In this document: in pieces, positions 32,443 through 43,776 of the stretch
Numbering within the stretch: the stretch's first letter is position 1
How the letters are laid out: the number at the start of each line of letters is the position of its first letter
Origin: Musa acuminata AAA Group
Lineage: Eukaryota > Streptophyta > Magnoliopsida > Zingiberales > Musaceae
DNA: 64,000 nucleotides
Reading direction: 5' to 3'
Assembly (NCBI RefSeq): GCF_036884655.1
Contig: NC_088345.1
Location: forward strand, 20,233,001-20,297,000
Made by a program: the position numbers and the translations under genes
Notes under the pieces: generated by a model
What the model saw: the letters and a program-made list of their open reading frames with translations, nothing else
What the model was told of the DNA's origin: nothing
The model's database searches: none

Positions 32443-33340
32443 TTAAGTTTGTCGAAGGTAGAAGAGGCTTTGTTCGACCATTAAAAGATATTTTTTTTCA
32501 GTAAAAAAGTAAGTGGTGCATTGATCTTTCCATAGTTTTTCACGAACTTGCGTTAGTAGCCTATTGAACCCAGAAAGCCATGTAGCAATTTTATGTTTCT
32601 TAGGGTTGGCTAGTTCTACAATGCTTCTATCTTGGAGGGGTCCACCATCACACATTCCTCTGATATAATATGCCCAAGATATTCCACCTTTTTTTGAAGA
32701 AAGCAAAAATTTATAGTGGCCGTTGTGTGTTCGAAAGGCGATTTTCGGTATGTCTTTTTCGCACACTCATATTTGATGATATCTGGATCGAAGGTCCAGC
32801 TTTGTGAAGATTTTGCTCCCTTTCATCTAGCAATTCATCTACAATTGGAATAGGGTATTTATCCTTGATGGTTATGCCATTGAGAGCTCGGTATTCAAAA
32901 CATATTCACCATGTTCCGTCCTTCTTACGTACACTTAGCACCAGTGAAGAGTAGAGGTTGCAACTTGGTCAAATAACTCCTGTTTCGAGCATCTCTTTTA
33001 TAATCCTTTCTATTTCATCCTTCTGGAGATGTAGATACTGATATGGCTGAGTATTTGCTGGAGGTTTTCCTGGAAGAATCGTTATATAATGATCATGCCG
33101 ATGGGTAAAAAGTAGGTTATGCGGTTCATCAAATATATCTGAAAATTCAGTAAGCAAAGGAAGTAGGTTTGAATCTTCAAATTCTATTAGCTCTCCCTTA
33201 GTTTGCTGCTCAAGTTGTACTAAAAAGCCACTGCATGCTTTATGCAAAACCTTCTCTATTTGTTGTATGCAAATCGTCGTTACGTCGCCGCCACGTTTCC
33301 CATGCAGTATCACCTGTTTCTCCTTACTATAAAATTTCAT
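32443..33340 (-). pseudogene. Element I reverse transcriptase, internally deleted
   Basis: The N-terminal part (33340-32969) has LLPLLTEFSDIFDEP and LPGKPPANTQPYQY, followed in broken frames by the [16 protein letters not shown] motif. The text then runs [11 protein letters not shown] and jumps to the post-catalytic region (ISWAYYI, a version of EYLGHII). The YxDD palm segment lies in the missing part. With several stops as well, this RT cannot function. Confidence 0.85.
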
Positions 33341-33498
33341 AATTAGCTACATAAAATTCCAAGAAACATTATCTAATGCCATCAACTATTTAATTCTGAG
33401 CATGGCCTCATGATCATTAAGAGGGAGGAGGAAGAAATATGCAATTATCTCTTGGTCCTACAGCAATAGTTTCACTCGCGGGCGCCTACGATCATACT

Positions 33499-33897
33499 TC
33501 AAAATCTATCCGTCGGCGACCTTAACGTCAAACCTACTGCAATTCTTGGTAGATAAGGCCATCCAGACAGCAACCTTATTGTTAGAAAGTTATTAGTACT
33601 GCCCCTGTCGATGAGAACAATGATCGGTTGTTGTTTGCGAAGGCCTCCAACTTTCATCGTTTGCGGGCTTGAGTAGCCGGCTAGTGCATGTACCATAACT
33701 TCGGTCGGTTGTGGCTCTTCTTCTGCATCTTCTTCTTCATGTTTAAGGCTCTCTTCTAGATGTTCAATGACCTCTTCTTCTACTGGTTCAATCATAAGAA
33801 GTCTCCCTTTACTACAACGATTCTCATGGCTCCACGGCTCGTCGCAATGCCAACATAACCCCTTAGCATATCGCTCCTGAAGCTCTTCTCTTGTCAA
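33499..33897 (-). pseudogene. Element I zinc knuckle and aspartic protease region
   Basis: Residues near the start hold a knuckle of the CWHCDEPWSHENRC type (gag C-terminus). The protease motif follows as VLIDRGSTNNFL, where the family consensus is D-S-G-S/T; here Arg replaces Ser. The second protease half is lost after NLSGW-like text. Frame ends at 33499. Confidence 0.82.
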
Positions 33898-34727
33898 CCT
33901 CTTTGGTGCAGAGACTCAATCAATAGTAGGGGGGCTGAGGGCTTCAGTATTGCTGGTCAAGGAGTGACCCTAGTCCTCTGAGCTTCATGGTTCAATCGCT
34001 CCTCTTGATGTCGTGCGAAAGAGATCGCTACCATAAGCGTGTATGGTTGTCGTGCTTTAACTTCTCCCCAGATCTTCGGCTTCAAGTCCTCAATGAAGGT
34101 CCCCAATAGATGTTTTTGAGACCAATCACGAGTTTGATTAGATAACCTTTTAATCCTAGTTTGGTACTCCTGTATGGTGGAGGTTTGTCGGATCTTTGCT
34201 AGTTGTCTATTAATGTTCTCGTAATCGGTTGGTCTGAAGCGGATCAGTAGTCCTTCTTTGACTTGTCACCATGAAAGGATTCCATAAGTATGTTTAAACC
34301 AATCAAACCATTGTATGATATCCCCTTCAAGATGTATAGCCACAATTTTCACCATAGATGCATCCACGATTTTGTGGTACCGAAAATATCGCTCCGCGCG
34401 CGAGATCCAACCAATCGGGTCTCCTTCTTCCCATCTAGGGAAGTCCACCCTCATGTGTGGATATTTGGGATCAGTCATAGAGCCTCCACTCCCTTGGAAG
34501 TCATTTCTTTGGGCTTGGTGCGATTGGGCAAAGCTCTCTGCTCGATGTGATTTCTTCGGGCTTAGTGGTCGGCCCAATCTGAGTTCGGTAAAGAGAGTCC
34601 GAATCTTATCCTCCATTCGTGCCTCGAAGGCTTCGAATTTAGCATTGATTACCTTCTCAAATGTAATAGTATATGCCTCCAAATATATGATGTTAAGATC
34701 TCTCTTTTGTTGTTGGGTTAAAGGCAT
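33898..34727 (-). pseudogene. Element I gag, degenerate
   Basis: Open from 34727 to 34266 (153 residues: coiled N-terminus, then VDFPRWEEGDPIGWISRAERYF, the Ty3 gag core). A stop follows at GILSW. After it the conserved 'IQEYQTRIKRLSNQT' and 'FIEDLKPKIWGEVKARQP' blocks are readable to about 33980 with further stops. Confidence 0.85.
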
Positions 34728-35987
34728 GTATAGGTTCAGAGAAGTGATGGTCGAAAGGGTTAGTAGATCGGTGGATGTAAGCTACGGTTTAGGCTTGTTT
34801 TGTGGCTGTTTTGGGTGTAGTTTGAGGGTATGGTTTGGTGGAGTTTTAGGGCTGTGGATGAAAGTTTTAGATCTGTAGTATATGGCAGCAAATGTTTGAT
34901 AGAAATCAATGGAAGTTGCTACAAGTATGTGTTGCCTTGTAAGAGCAGAATTGTCATCGAAGAAACAACGATTTCTCGATGAAATTTCTACCAAAAACTT
35001 AAGAAATTTGAGGAGAGAATTGACAACAAAATCTCAGTTTATATGACAGTAAGGATGTCTAATTTAATTAAGAAAATTTCAGTAGTATAATAGCAAGTAA
35101 ATTGGTGCAAGTTGCGATAGCAGAATTCTCGTCAAAAAATTTCAGCGGTTTGCAATGAAAATTTAGAGCAACACAAAATCGTTTTTAGAGATGAATTATT
35201 TAATAAATCAATCTTAGATGAAAGTCAAGATGATCTATAAAGTGTATAAGAAATTTTATTAAAAAAAATTGTAAATATATGAGTTAAGGCAGTAATATGC
35301 GGCTGAAATTTTCTACATCACAGATTTTCAAGTATAGCAGATTGGATGTAAAAGATCAGTAGTTTATATTAATAATTTTTTGATGAAACTAAAGAGAAAT
35401 CCACTGTTAGGAAGTGTCAAAGCTATTATAAAAATTTGGTAGAGGTTTGGATAGAAAAAACATAGTAGCAAGATCAAACAATCTTTGCTATGTGGCTGAA
35501 ATTTTATAATACAGATTTTCAAGTATAGCAGTTTAGACGTAAAAGATTAATGGTTTATATTGAGAATTTTTTGATAAAACTAAAGGAAAATCTGCTGTTA
35601 GGAAGTGTCAAAGCGGTCATAAAAATTTTGTAGAGATTTGGATAGAAAAAAATATAGTAGCAAGATCAAACAGGTTGTGCTATGCGGTTGAAATTCTGCA
35701 ATGTATCTTTCGTCGTAGATATGAAAATTTTACGACGAAAAATTTATGCAGTAATATAGGAACAATTTTTTTTTGAATTTTCAAATAAAGATAACTAAAT
35801 TGCAGTAGTAGAAAGGTAGGAAACCAGAACCTATTACAATTCATAGGGAGATCAAAGGATGATCTGCGGTGGTGGAGATGACGGTGGAATTTGGCGATGA
35901 TCTTTTAAGCAATTGTGAGAATTGCTTTGGGCGGTTGTGGAGGGCTGATGGATGGCTGCGGAAGGGCAATGAGATGCCAAGAACGCT
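34728..35987 (-). other. Element I 5' untranslated region
   Basis: About 1.26 kb, AT-rich, with no coding similarity. Contains a 193-bp tandem duplication (35296-35680). Confidence 0.75.
35296..35680 (-). repeat. 193-bp tandem duplication in element I leader
   Basis: Two adjacent diverged copies; the 'tatgcggctgaaatt' word recurs at 35296, 35489 and 35681, and 'agattttcaagtatagcag' and 'tgttaggaagtgtcaaagc' recur at the same spacing. Confidence 0.88.
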
Positions 35988-35999
35988 GCTCTGATACTA
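35988..35999 (-). other. Primer-binding site of element I
   Basis: GCTCTGATACTA, complement of TAGTATCAGAGC: Met-tRNA type with one mismatch. Confidence 0.78.
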
Positions 36000-36001
36000 G
36001 G

Positions 36002-36395
36002 TGATAGAACCCTTGTAGATTCTAAACTTGGGGTTAATCTCTTTAGGGGATCGGCCTCTTTGGAACTCTATAGGGGTTCCTCCCTCCAAGTTGCTGCTCA
36101 AAGGCTGCAAAAAAGATTTATCTATTGCTTATGAAAAGAGTAGGAATACATGACTATTTATAGGACTTCTAAACCCTAACTCCTAATAGGACTCCTACTG
36201 AAGACTCCTACTTCTAATCAACTCCTAATAGGACTCCTACCCAAGACTCCTATTCCTTTACAACTCCTAATTCTTCTATAAGAAACAACCTCCTAACCCT
36301 AGCCGGCCTCTTCACCTTTTTAATAGGGGTCGGCTTAGGTAGGTTTTACATGAATGTCCCTTTCAATTAGGACTCTCTTAGCTAGAGTCCTAACA
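36002..36395 (-). repeat. Element I 5' LTR
   Basis: 394 bp; about 40 bp longer than the 3' LTR because of a local duplication of the 'gactcctac' text near 36190-36240. Left terminus TGATAG where the other copy has TGTTAG. Confidence 0.88.
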
Positions 36396-37253
36396 CTTGA
36401 CACTTTTAATAAGGAAATTTAAAAAAAATATTAAAAGAAATAAATTTAAAAATGATACTAAAAATAAATTTGAACCCAAAAAATATCAAGTAATTTATTA
36501 CGAATGCAAGAAACTGGAACACTACAAGAGTGAATGTCCCCAAGCCAAGAAGACGACACCAAAGAAGAAGGCGCTCAAAGCAACATGGGATGACTCAAGT
36601 GCATCCGAAGAAGAGGGGCCAACCAACACCGAGCAAGTTGCTCACTATGCGCTAATGGTCGTTGGAGATAAGGTAACAAGTTCATTAGACGCAAATTTAT
36701 CATTTGATGAACTATTAAATGTTTTAATGATTTATTTGATGAATGTAAAATAATTAGTAAAAAATATAAATTATTAATAAAGAAGCATGATTCTCTTGTT
36801 AGTAATTTTGATAAATTAAAAATTAAGCATAATGATAGTTTAGCTCCATGTACGAAATGCCATGATTTAGAAATACTTCAAAAGGAAAATGTGCTACTTA
36901 AGAAAATCTTAGAGAAGTTTGAGGTTCATAGCAAATCCTTGAATATGATCCTTGCTAACAAGGGTCATGTTCATAGAAAAGGCGGAATTGGATTTGTGAG
37001 TAGCTCTCACCATAATCCAACCACCTTTGTTAAAGGCCCTACCATGCATGTTTCACCCCAAAAGAAATGTAACTTTTGTTGTAAATTTGGGCATGTATCT
37101 TATGATTATCAATTCAAGAAATGTAGTCCACATAAATTGATTTGGGTTCCTAAAAGAACTTCAAATAACTCAATGCAATATGATAAGCAATTTAGATCAA
37201 TTTTTGAGGCACCCAAAGTCAAATGGGTACCTAAAAATCATCCTTTTTTGTAG
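36396..37253 (+). pseudogene. gag: Element H gag, 3' part
   Basis: Resumes after the gypsy insertion: KFKKNIKRNKFKND, a damaged first knuckle (YYECKKLEHYKSEC, Cys lost), acidic linker, then a second knuckle region CNFCCKFGHVSYDYQF with the last Cys changed. It ends KVKWVPKNHPFL and the TAG at 37251-37253, the same stop seen in C and K. Confidence 0.9.
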
Positions 37254-40200
37254 AAACGTTTACCATTACAAGTTAGGAGCAAGAGATAGTACCTTGATAG
37301 TGGATGCTCAAGGCATATGACCGGAGATCTATCTTAATTCTCTAAGCTCACTAGCATAGACGAATGATATGTCACCTTCGGGGCCAACAACAAGGGTAAA
37401 ATCATAGGTAAAGGAACCATAGGTAACAAATCCAACTTCTTTATTGAAGATGTATTGTTAGTTGATGGCTTAAAACATAACCTCTTGAGCATTAGTCAAT
37501 TGTGTGATAAAGAATATATTGTTAAATTTGAATCTAATGATTGCATTATTGAAAAACCATACAAAAACACATCTATGATTACATTAAAACAAAATAACGT
37601 ATACACCATTGATATCAATGATCTTTGCAATGAAATGTGTTTTTCGATTTTAAATGACGATGCTTGGCTTTGGCATAGAAGATTAGGTCATGCTAGCATA
37701 AAACTAATCTCTCAAATTTCATCTAAAGAACTTGTAAGAGGAATTCCTCATATCAAGTTCATCAAAGATAATGTGTGTGATGCATGTCAACTAGGAAAAC
37801 AAATAAAAAGCAACTTCAAACCTAAGAACCAAATAAGCACCTCTAGACCTTTGCAATTAATCCATATGGACTTGTTCGGACTAATTTCTATATCAAGCCT
37901 AGGAGGTAGCAAATACGTATTTGTCATCGTGGATGATTATAGTAGATATACATGGACTTATTTTTTGGCACACAAAAGTGAATGCTTTAGGTATTTCTCT
38001 AAGTTTTGTAAACTTGTTCAAAATGAAAAGGGTTTTATGATTTCGTCAATTCGAAGTGATCACGGTGGTGAATTTCAAAACTATGATTTCCAAGAATTTT
38101 ATGTATCTAATGGATACAACCGTAACTTCTCTACTCCAAGAAATCCTAAACAAAATGGAGTAGTAGAAAGAAAAAATAGAAATTTATAAGAAATGGCAAG
38201 AACCATGTTGAATGAACATAGCCTACCCAAATATTTTTGGGCCGAAGCCGTAAACATGGTATGCTATGTCATGAATAGAGTTCTAGTAAGACCCTTACTC
38301 ACCAAAACTCCTTATGAGTTGTGGAACAACAAAAAACCCAATGTTTTATATTTTAAAGTTTTTGGGTGTAAGTATTTTATCTTGAATGAAAAAGATACCT
38401 TAGGAAAATTTGATGCTAAATCCGATGAAGGAATTTTTTTTAGCTATTCTTCTATTTCTAAAGCATTTTGTATATTTAATAAAAGAACTTTGATTATAGA
38501 AGAATCCATTCATGTTGTTTTCAATGAGGTTTCCGAAATTATGAAAAATAATTTTGATGATGATGTTAATTTCGATGCTTTGAATTTAAATGAAACATTT
38601 TCTCCATCTAGCAACTTGGATGCATCTACTTCCGAAATATCCTTACCCAAGGATTGGAAGTATGTAGATGCTCATCCTAAGGAGCTAATCATAGGAGACA
38701 CATCTAAAGGGGTTCAAACATGTTCTTCTCTTAAAATTTTTTGTGCCAACGCCGCTTTTCTCTCCCAAATTAAACCAAAATACATTGACGAGGCCTTGAA
38801 AGATGATTCATGGGTCATTGCAATGCAAGATGAGTTAAATCAATTTGAGAGAAATGAGGTATGGAAGCTTGTTCCTAGGCCAAATGACAATTTATTTATT
38901 GGTACTAAATGGGTCTTTAGAAACAAACAAGATGAATTTGGTATCGTGGTTAAAAACAAGGCTAGATTAGTAGCCAAAGGTTTCAACTAAGAAGAAGGTA
39001 TTGATTACGAAGAAACTTTCGCTCCTGTGGCTCGATTAGAAGCCATAAGGATGCTTCTTGCCTATGCTAGTAGTAATAATTTTAAGTTGTTTCAAATGGA
39101 TGTTAAAAGTACTTTTTTTAATGGCTTTATTTCTGAAGAAGTTTATGTTGAACAACCTCCCAAATTTGAGAATGATAGTCTCCCTAATCATGTGTTTAAA
39201 TTAACTAAAGCTCTCTATGATTTAAAATAAGCCCCAAGGACTTGGTATGAGAGATTTGTTCGTTTCTTATTGAAAATAATTTCTCTAAAGGTAAGATCAA
39301 TACTACATTGTTTATCAAAAATTTTGAAAATAAATTTTTTATTTTTCAAATTTATGTTGATGATATCATTTTCGGTTCTACGAATGAATCTCTTTGTGAA
39401 TCATTTGCTAAAAGTATGAGTCTTGAATTTGAAATGAGTTTGATGGGGGAATTAACTTTCTTTTTGGGCTTACAAATCAAATAACTAAGTAATGGTATAT
39501 TTCTTAGTCAAACAAAATATGCCTTAGATTTGCTAAAAAGGTTTAATATGGATAGCTCAAAGGCTATCAACACTCCTATGGGTACCTCCACTAAGTTAGA
39601 AATTGATTAAAGTGGAGAAAGCTTTGATCAAAAAGCTTATAGGGGTATGATAGGAAGTTTACTTTACCTCACCGCAACTAGACAGGATATCATATTTAGT
39701 GTAGGACTTTGTGCTAGGTTTCAATATAATCCTAAGATATCTCATCTTAAAGTAGTTAAGAGAATACTTAGATATCTTAAAAGAACCACAAATCTAGGAT
39801 TATGGTATCCAAAATCTGAAAACTTTGAGCTAATTGCTTATGCTGATGTGGATTTTACTGGATGTAGATTAGATAGAAAAAGTACTTCAGGAATATGTCA
39901 ATTTTTAGGACACGCACTTGTTTCTTGGACTTCCAAGAAACAAAATTCGGTTGCACTATTTACAACCGAAGCTGAGTACATTGCAGCTAGTGTATGCTGT
40001 GCACAAGTTGTGTGGATGAAAAACACTTTAGAGGATTATAAGATTCATCTTAAAAATATCCCCATAAAATGTGATAACACAAGTGCAATATGTTTAACAA
40101 AGAATCCCATTCAACACTCTAGAACAAAATATATTGACATTAGACATCACTTTATATGAGATCATATCACTAATCATGATGTAATCTTAAAGTTTATTGA

Positions 40201-40303
40201 TACAAAACATCAATTAGCCGATATTTTTAAAAAGTCTTTAAGTGAAGAACAATTTGATTTTATTAGAAGAGAGTTAGGAATGTTAATATGTCCGAATGCA
40301 TGA
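37254..40303 (+). pseudogene. pol: Element H pol: protease, integrase, RT, RNase H with many nonsense codons
   Basis: The frame continues from gag through the TAG. The Trp before [10 protein letters not shown] is a TAG, and two more stops sit in the protease. Open segments: 37455-38189 ([19 protein letters not shown], integrase [21 protein letters not shown]), stopped by TAA in place of Gln; 38193-38990 (integrase C-terminus, GTKWVFRNK), stopped by TAA for the Gln of GFNQ; and 39027-39230, stopped by TAA for the Gln of GLKQAP. A one-base deletion follows near 39262. YVDD is intact at 39352-39363. RNase H is at 39647-40159, then a TGA for Arg, and the tail ends at 40301-40303. Nearly all stops are C-to-T or G-to-A changes. 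Confidence 0.92.
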
Positions 40304-41647
40304 ATTTGTTAAATTTCAGACTTTCTTAATTCTTTGATCACTCACTTAAATTATGTGCTGATAATTGTATGATGCGAATCTTACATAATGATAAGGTTGC
40401 GTGCTTCAATAACATGTTTACTTTGATATTAGAAATTTTGTGCTTTGATGCTAAAAATTTCGATGATGATGAGCGTGATATAATATCATGTTTACTTTCA
40501 TGATCATGATTTCTATTGAATATTGAGAAGTTTTAATCATACATCGGATTCTTAATCTTTGAGTACTACAAAGAACTAATGATTTTGTAGTGATGAAAAG
40601 CTATGACAAAACACTTTATAAATGCATGAATTTGATGCATATTTTCTTTCTGGACTATCTTTCACTTAATATATTTCTTGAATGGAGCTTTCATGAGTCT
40701 ATGCCATATCAAGTTTATTTCGTCCATCACTTAATGATTTTTGATACATAGAAGTCATTGACAAATGCATCTCTCATGGATTTATCTCTTGTGAATTTTT
40801 AATTGAGAAATGGATTTGATATGATAATTCCTTCACATGAATTCTTACTTAACGACAGAAGAATTTTTTTTGAGATGAACGCTTGCAAGGATTTAATTTC
40901 ACATGAATGTCTTGATCCTTGTGAAAAATGACGCATGATATAATGACACTCTTTTATCATTTTTAACTTTATTCAAAGTTGGTTCTCAATGGTTTTTCCT
41001 CCTTACTTCCCTCCTTCATGCAAAGTTTTAATGAAAAATAAAAAGGGAGAAGTTGATGGAAGCCATCTCGTTAAATATTTATAACTTTTAATGTGAGAAC
41101 CTTTGAATGATATCATGTCATGAATGCTTGAAATATGATTTGTATGAATTTCTTTATAATTTAAAATATGACTTGAATTTTTACCACACTTACATTTATT
41201 GTTGAATCGTTCTCCTTTTTGTTTATGACAAAGGGAGAGAAATAATACCAAAATATGGTAAATTGATGATAAATATATGCAATCTATTGATGAAAAATGT
41301 ATGCAATTTTACACTTGAAAAGGTTGCATGTTAACTTTTCTTCATTATGATAAGATATCTAGAGCTTAACTTGTAATTTTATAAATTGATATCTTAGAAT
41401 GATGAATTGCTATGTTTGTCATCCTTCATAATTTGAAATATAAGACTTAAAAATGGATGTCATTCCTTGACATCATGTTAGATCATGATAGGAATGATGA
41501 TATGAGTATTGATAAGTTTAAATGACCTTAACTTATCAATATGTCTCTTGAATTCAAAGGTCTTAAATTCAAGAATGACTTTTCTCAAGTATGTCATATA
41601 GATAGGGGGAGTTAAGGTTAACTCCATCATCAATTGATTGTCATCAT
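40304..41647 (+). other. Element H 3' non-coding region
   Basis: About 1.3 kb, AT-rich, no coding similarity. A PPT-like TGACAAAGGGAGAGA box is at about 41226-41241 and GATAGGGGGAGTTAAGG at about 41601. Parts resemble the 3' non-coding region of K. Confidence 0.75.
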
Positions 41648-41662
41648 AAAAAAGGGGGAGAT
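41648..41662 (+). other. Polypurine tract of element H
   Basis: AAAAAAGGGGGAGAT before the 3' LTR. Confidence 0.9.
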
Positions 41663-43054
41663 TGTTGAATCTCGGATTTTGATGATGAAGTCAATTGTAA
41701 TTTGTTTGATCTAATCTATATGTTGATAAAAGTGTGAAGAATTAACTATGATGGCAGCAAGACATAAAGCAGGTGTTGTGCCTGAGTCAAGATCGAGATC
41801 ACGTTGGGAGTTCGAGAGTTCGACGGAAGTCCGGATGTTCGTCGGAAGTTCTGCAAGAATCAACTGAGAAGTCCAAGAGCTTGCCGTAGAAGCTCATCGG
41901 AACTCACCAAGAAGATCATCGCAAAGTCCAAGAGCTTGTCGGAAGTCCGCCGGAGCATTGCCGAGAGTTCGTCGGATGTTCGTCGGAAGTACGCCGGAAG
42001 CTTGCCGGAAGAGCAATTGATGCACCGGAATAAGAAGTGTAGTAAACATGTCTTAATTATCATAGTTAGAGTATAAATTAAGTTAGGATTGGGAGATAAT
42101 CCCACTAACTTAATTAGGGGCCAACTGGGCCCTTGATAGGGCTGAATTGGGCCGAATGGAGCAACCCATTCAGCCCTTGAATTCTTGGCCGACGGTGGCA
42201 TCGCCAGGGCCGACGATGGTACCGCTTGGAAGACTCGGTCTCCCAGGAATTCTGGGCAGTGGTACCGCCCTTGTCAGGCGATAGTACCATCGACAATTAT
42301 TGCTGCCAGCGGTGGTACCGCCCTTGTCAAGTGGTGGTACCGCAAGAGCTCGGTCTTCGAGCTCTATCAAGCAGTAGTACCGCCCAAAGTTAGTGGTAGT
42401 ACCGTCCAGTGTCAGATGTCAGGCGGTAGTACTGCTCAGTAATGGCGGTGGTACTGCCAGGACCTCGAAAATCTAGGATGAGATACTTTTTGGCTCCATT
42501 TTTGAAAGTCATTAGGGTCTATAAATACCCCACCCTTTTCTGCATGAAAGGGCACGAAAACTTGATACATTCTTGAGTCTTTGAAGTGTTAAAGAGTTGG
42601 AAAAGTACAAGAGTTCTCCTCCTCCTTTTCTAAGTGTTGAGATCATTCAAGAGAGGAGTGAAACTTATAAGGGTTGTCTCCTAAAACCGGCAAAAGGAAA
42701 AAAGCTATAAAAGGTGGTTGGTCTTTGCCTATTGAAGGAAGGCCTCTAGTAGATGCCGGTGACCTCATCGGAGGAGGAAGACGAAAGTGGATGTAGGTCA
42801 CGATTGACCAAACCACTCTAAATCTGATTTATTTTTCGTTTTGAGCAATCTTCTTTAATTGCAAATCATTTTATAGCAAAGTGCTTCTTCTTCTCATCTT
42901 GCTTTCACTACACTTATGCTCTCTTACGTTTTAAAGTAATTATCTTTCCAAATCGATTTCCTTCGAACGTCCGAAATATTTTTTGAAATTGCATAAGTTT
43001 TCCACTGCACTAATTCACCCCCCCCCTCCTCTTAGTGTGCTCTTGATCCTAACA
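41663..43054 (+). repeat. Element H 3' LTR
   Basis: TGTTGAATCTCGG to GATCCTAACA; palindromes at 42190-42460; TATAAATA at 42520-42527; followed by TSD GAATG. Confidence 0.92.
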
Positions 43055-43776
43055 GAATGATCTATTTTGCGCCTTAGACAAAACTGAGTTCAATCGGGTT
43101 TCTACTTGCGAAACGGCTTTCGATATTTGACATATTCTTGAAAGCACACACAAAGTCACTAGTAGAGTAAAAGACTCTAAGATTAATATTTTAATGTATG
43201 ATTTTCAATTGTTTCATATGAAACCAAGCGAAACCATTGGAGACATGTACACCCATTTTACGATTATCGTTAATGGTTTAAAAGCACTTGGTAAAAATTT
43301 CTAATTTTGAACTCATTAACAAGATCTTAAGATCACTTTCTAAAACTTAGGATTCAAAAGTACCGGCTATTCAAGAATAAAAAAACTTGAACTATTTCAC
43401 TCTCGAAGAACTTATCGGGTCTTTGATGACCTATGAAATGACTAATATGACACTTAACGAACATGAGAACCACCTTCCAAAGAATAGGAAGGATTTAGCA
43501 CTTCGAACAAAAGAAGACCACTTAAGCATAAGCTCAAGTGATGGTGAACTTGAACTCCTCACTAAGAAATTTAAAAAATTCATAAAACAAAAATTAAAGA
43601 ACAAAATGAATGCAACTATTTGCTATGAACGCAAGAAGAGGGAAGTACATTGGGATGAATCAAGCTCATCCAAAGATGAGGAGAAAATCAACAAAGGCGA
43701 GGTGGCAAACTACGCCTTAACGGCTTTCGACGATGAAGTAATCAAAATGCTCTTAGTTTACTTTGAAATTATATAA
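43055..43776 (+). pseudogene. Element E gag, 3' fragment
   Basis: Resumes the gag cut by H ('LFCALDKTEFNRV'). Stops and indels interrupt the first half; 43387-43776 is open (EELIGSLMTYEMT, LPKNRKDLALRTKEDHLS). The knuckle starts as CYERKK and then jumps to VHWDESSSSKDEE, so the CCHC motif is deleted. It ends with a natural-looking TAA after LLVYFEII, the terminus shared with D. Confidence 0.87.

Larger units (their letters stand above)
31125..36395 (-). mobile_element. Element I: defective Ty3/gypsy chromovirus-like retrotransposon
   Basis: Minus-strand element with short LTRs (3' LTR 31125-31476, 5' LTR 36002-36395). TSD is CTTGG (31120-31124) against CTTGA (36396-36400, one change). Gag, protease, partial RT, RNase H and a C-terminal chromodomain-like segment are recognisable; integrase is missing. 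LTRs differ by about 7% by eye plus an indel. The chromodomain and short LTRs fit a chromovirus; a Reina-like placement is tentative. Confidence 0.9.
28977..43054 (+). mobile_element. Element H: full-length but decayed Sirevirus with gag-pol
   Basis: TSD GAATG (28972-28976 and 43055-43059). LTRs are 1,365 and 1,392 bp. The interior holds gag (interrupted by the gypsy element I), all pol domains, about 1.3 kb of 3' non-coding DNA and a PPT. It carries many nonsense codons and at least one frameshift. Without I its length is about 8.8 kb. Confidence 0.93.

Noticed and set aside
43055..43776. Gag fragment at 43055 as a separate element
   Set aside because: It is the continuation of E's gag cut by H; the GAATG duplication joins 28976 to 43060.
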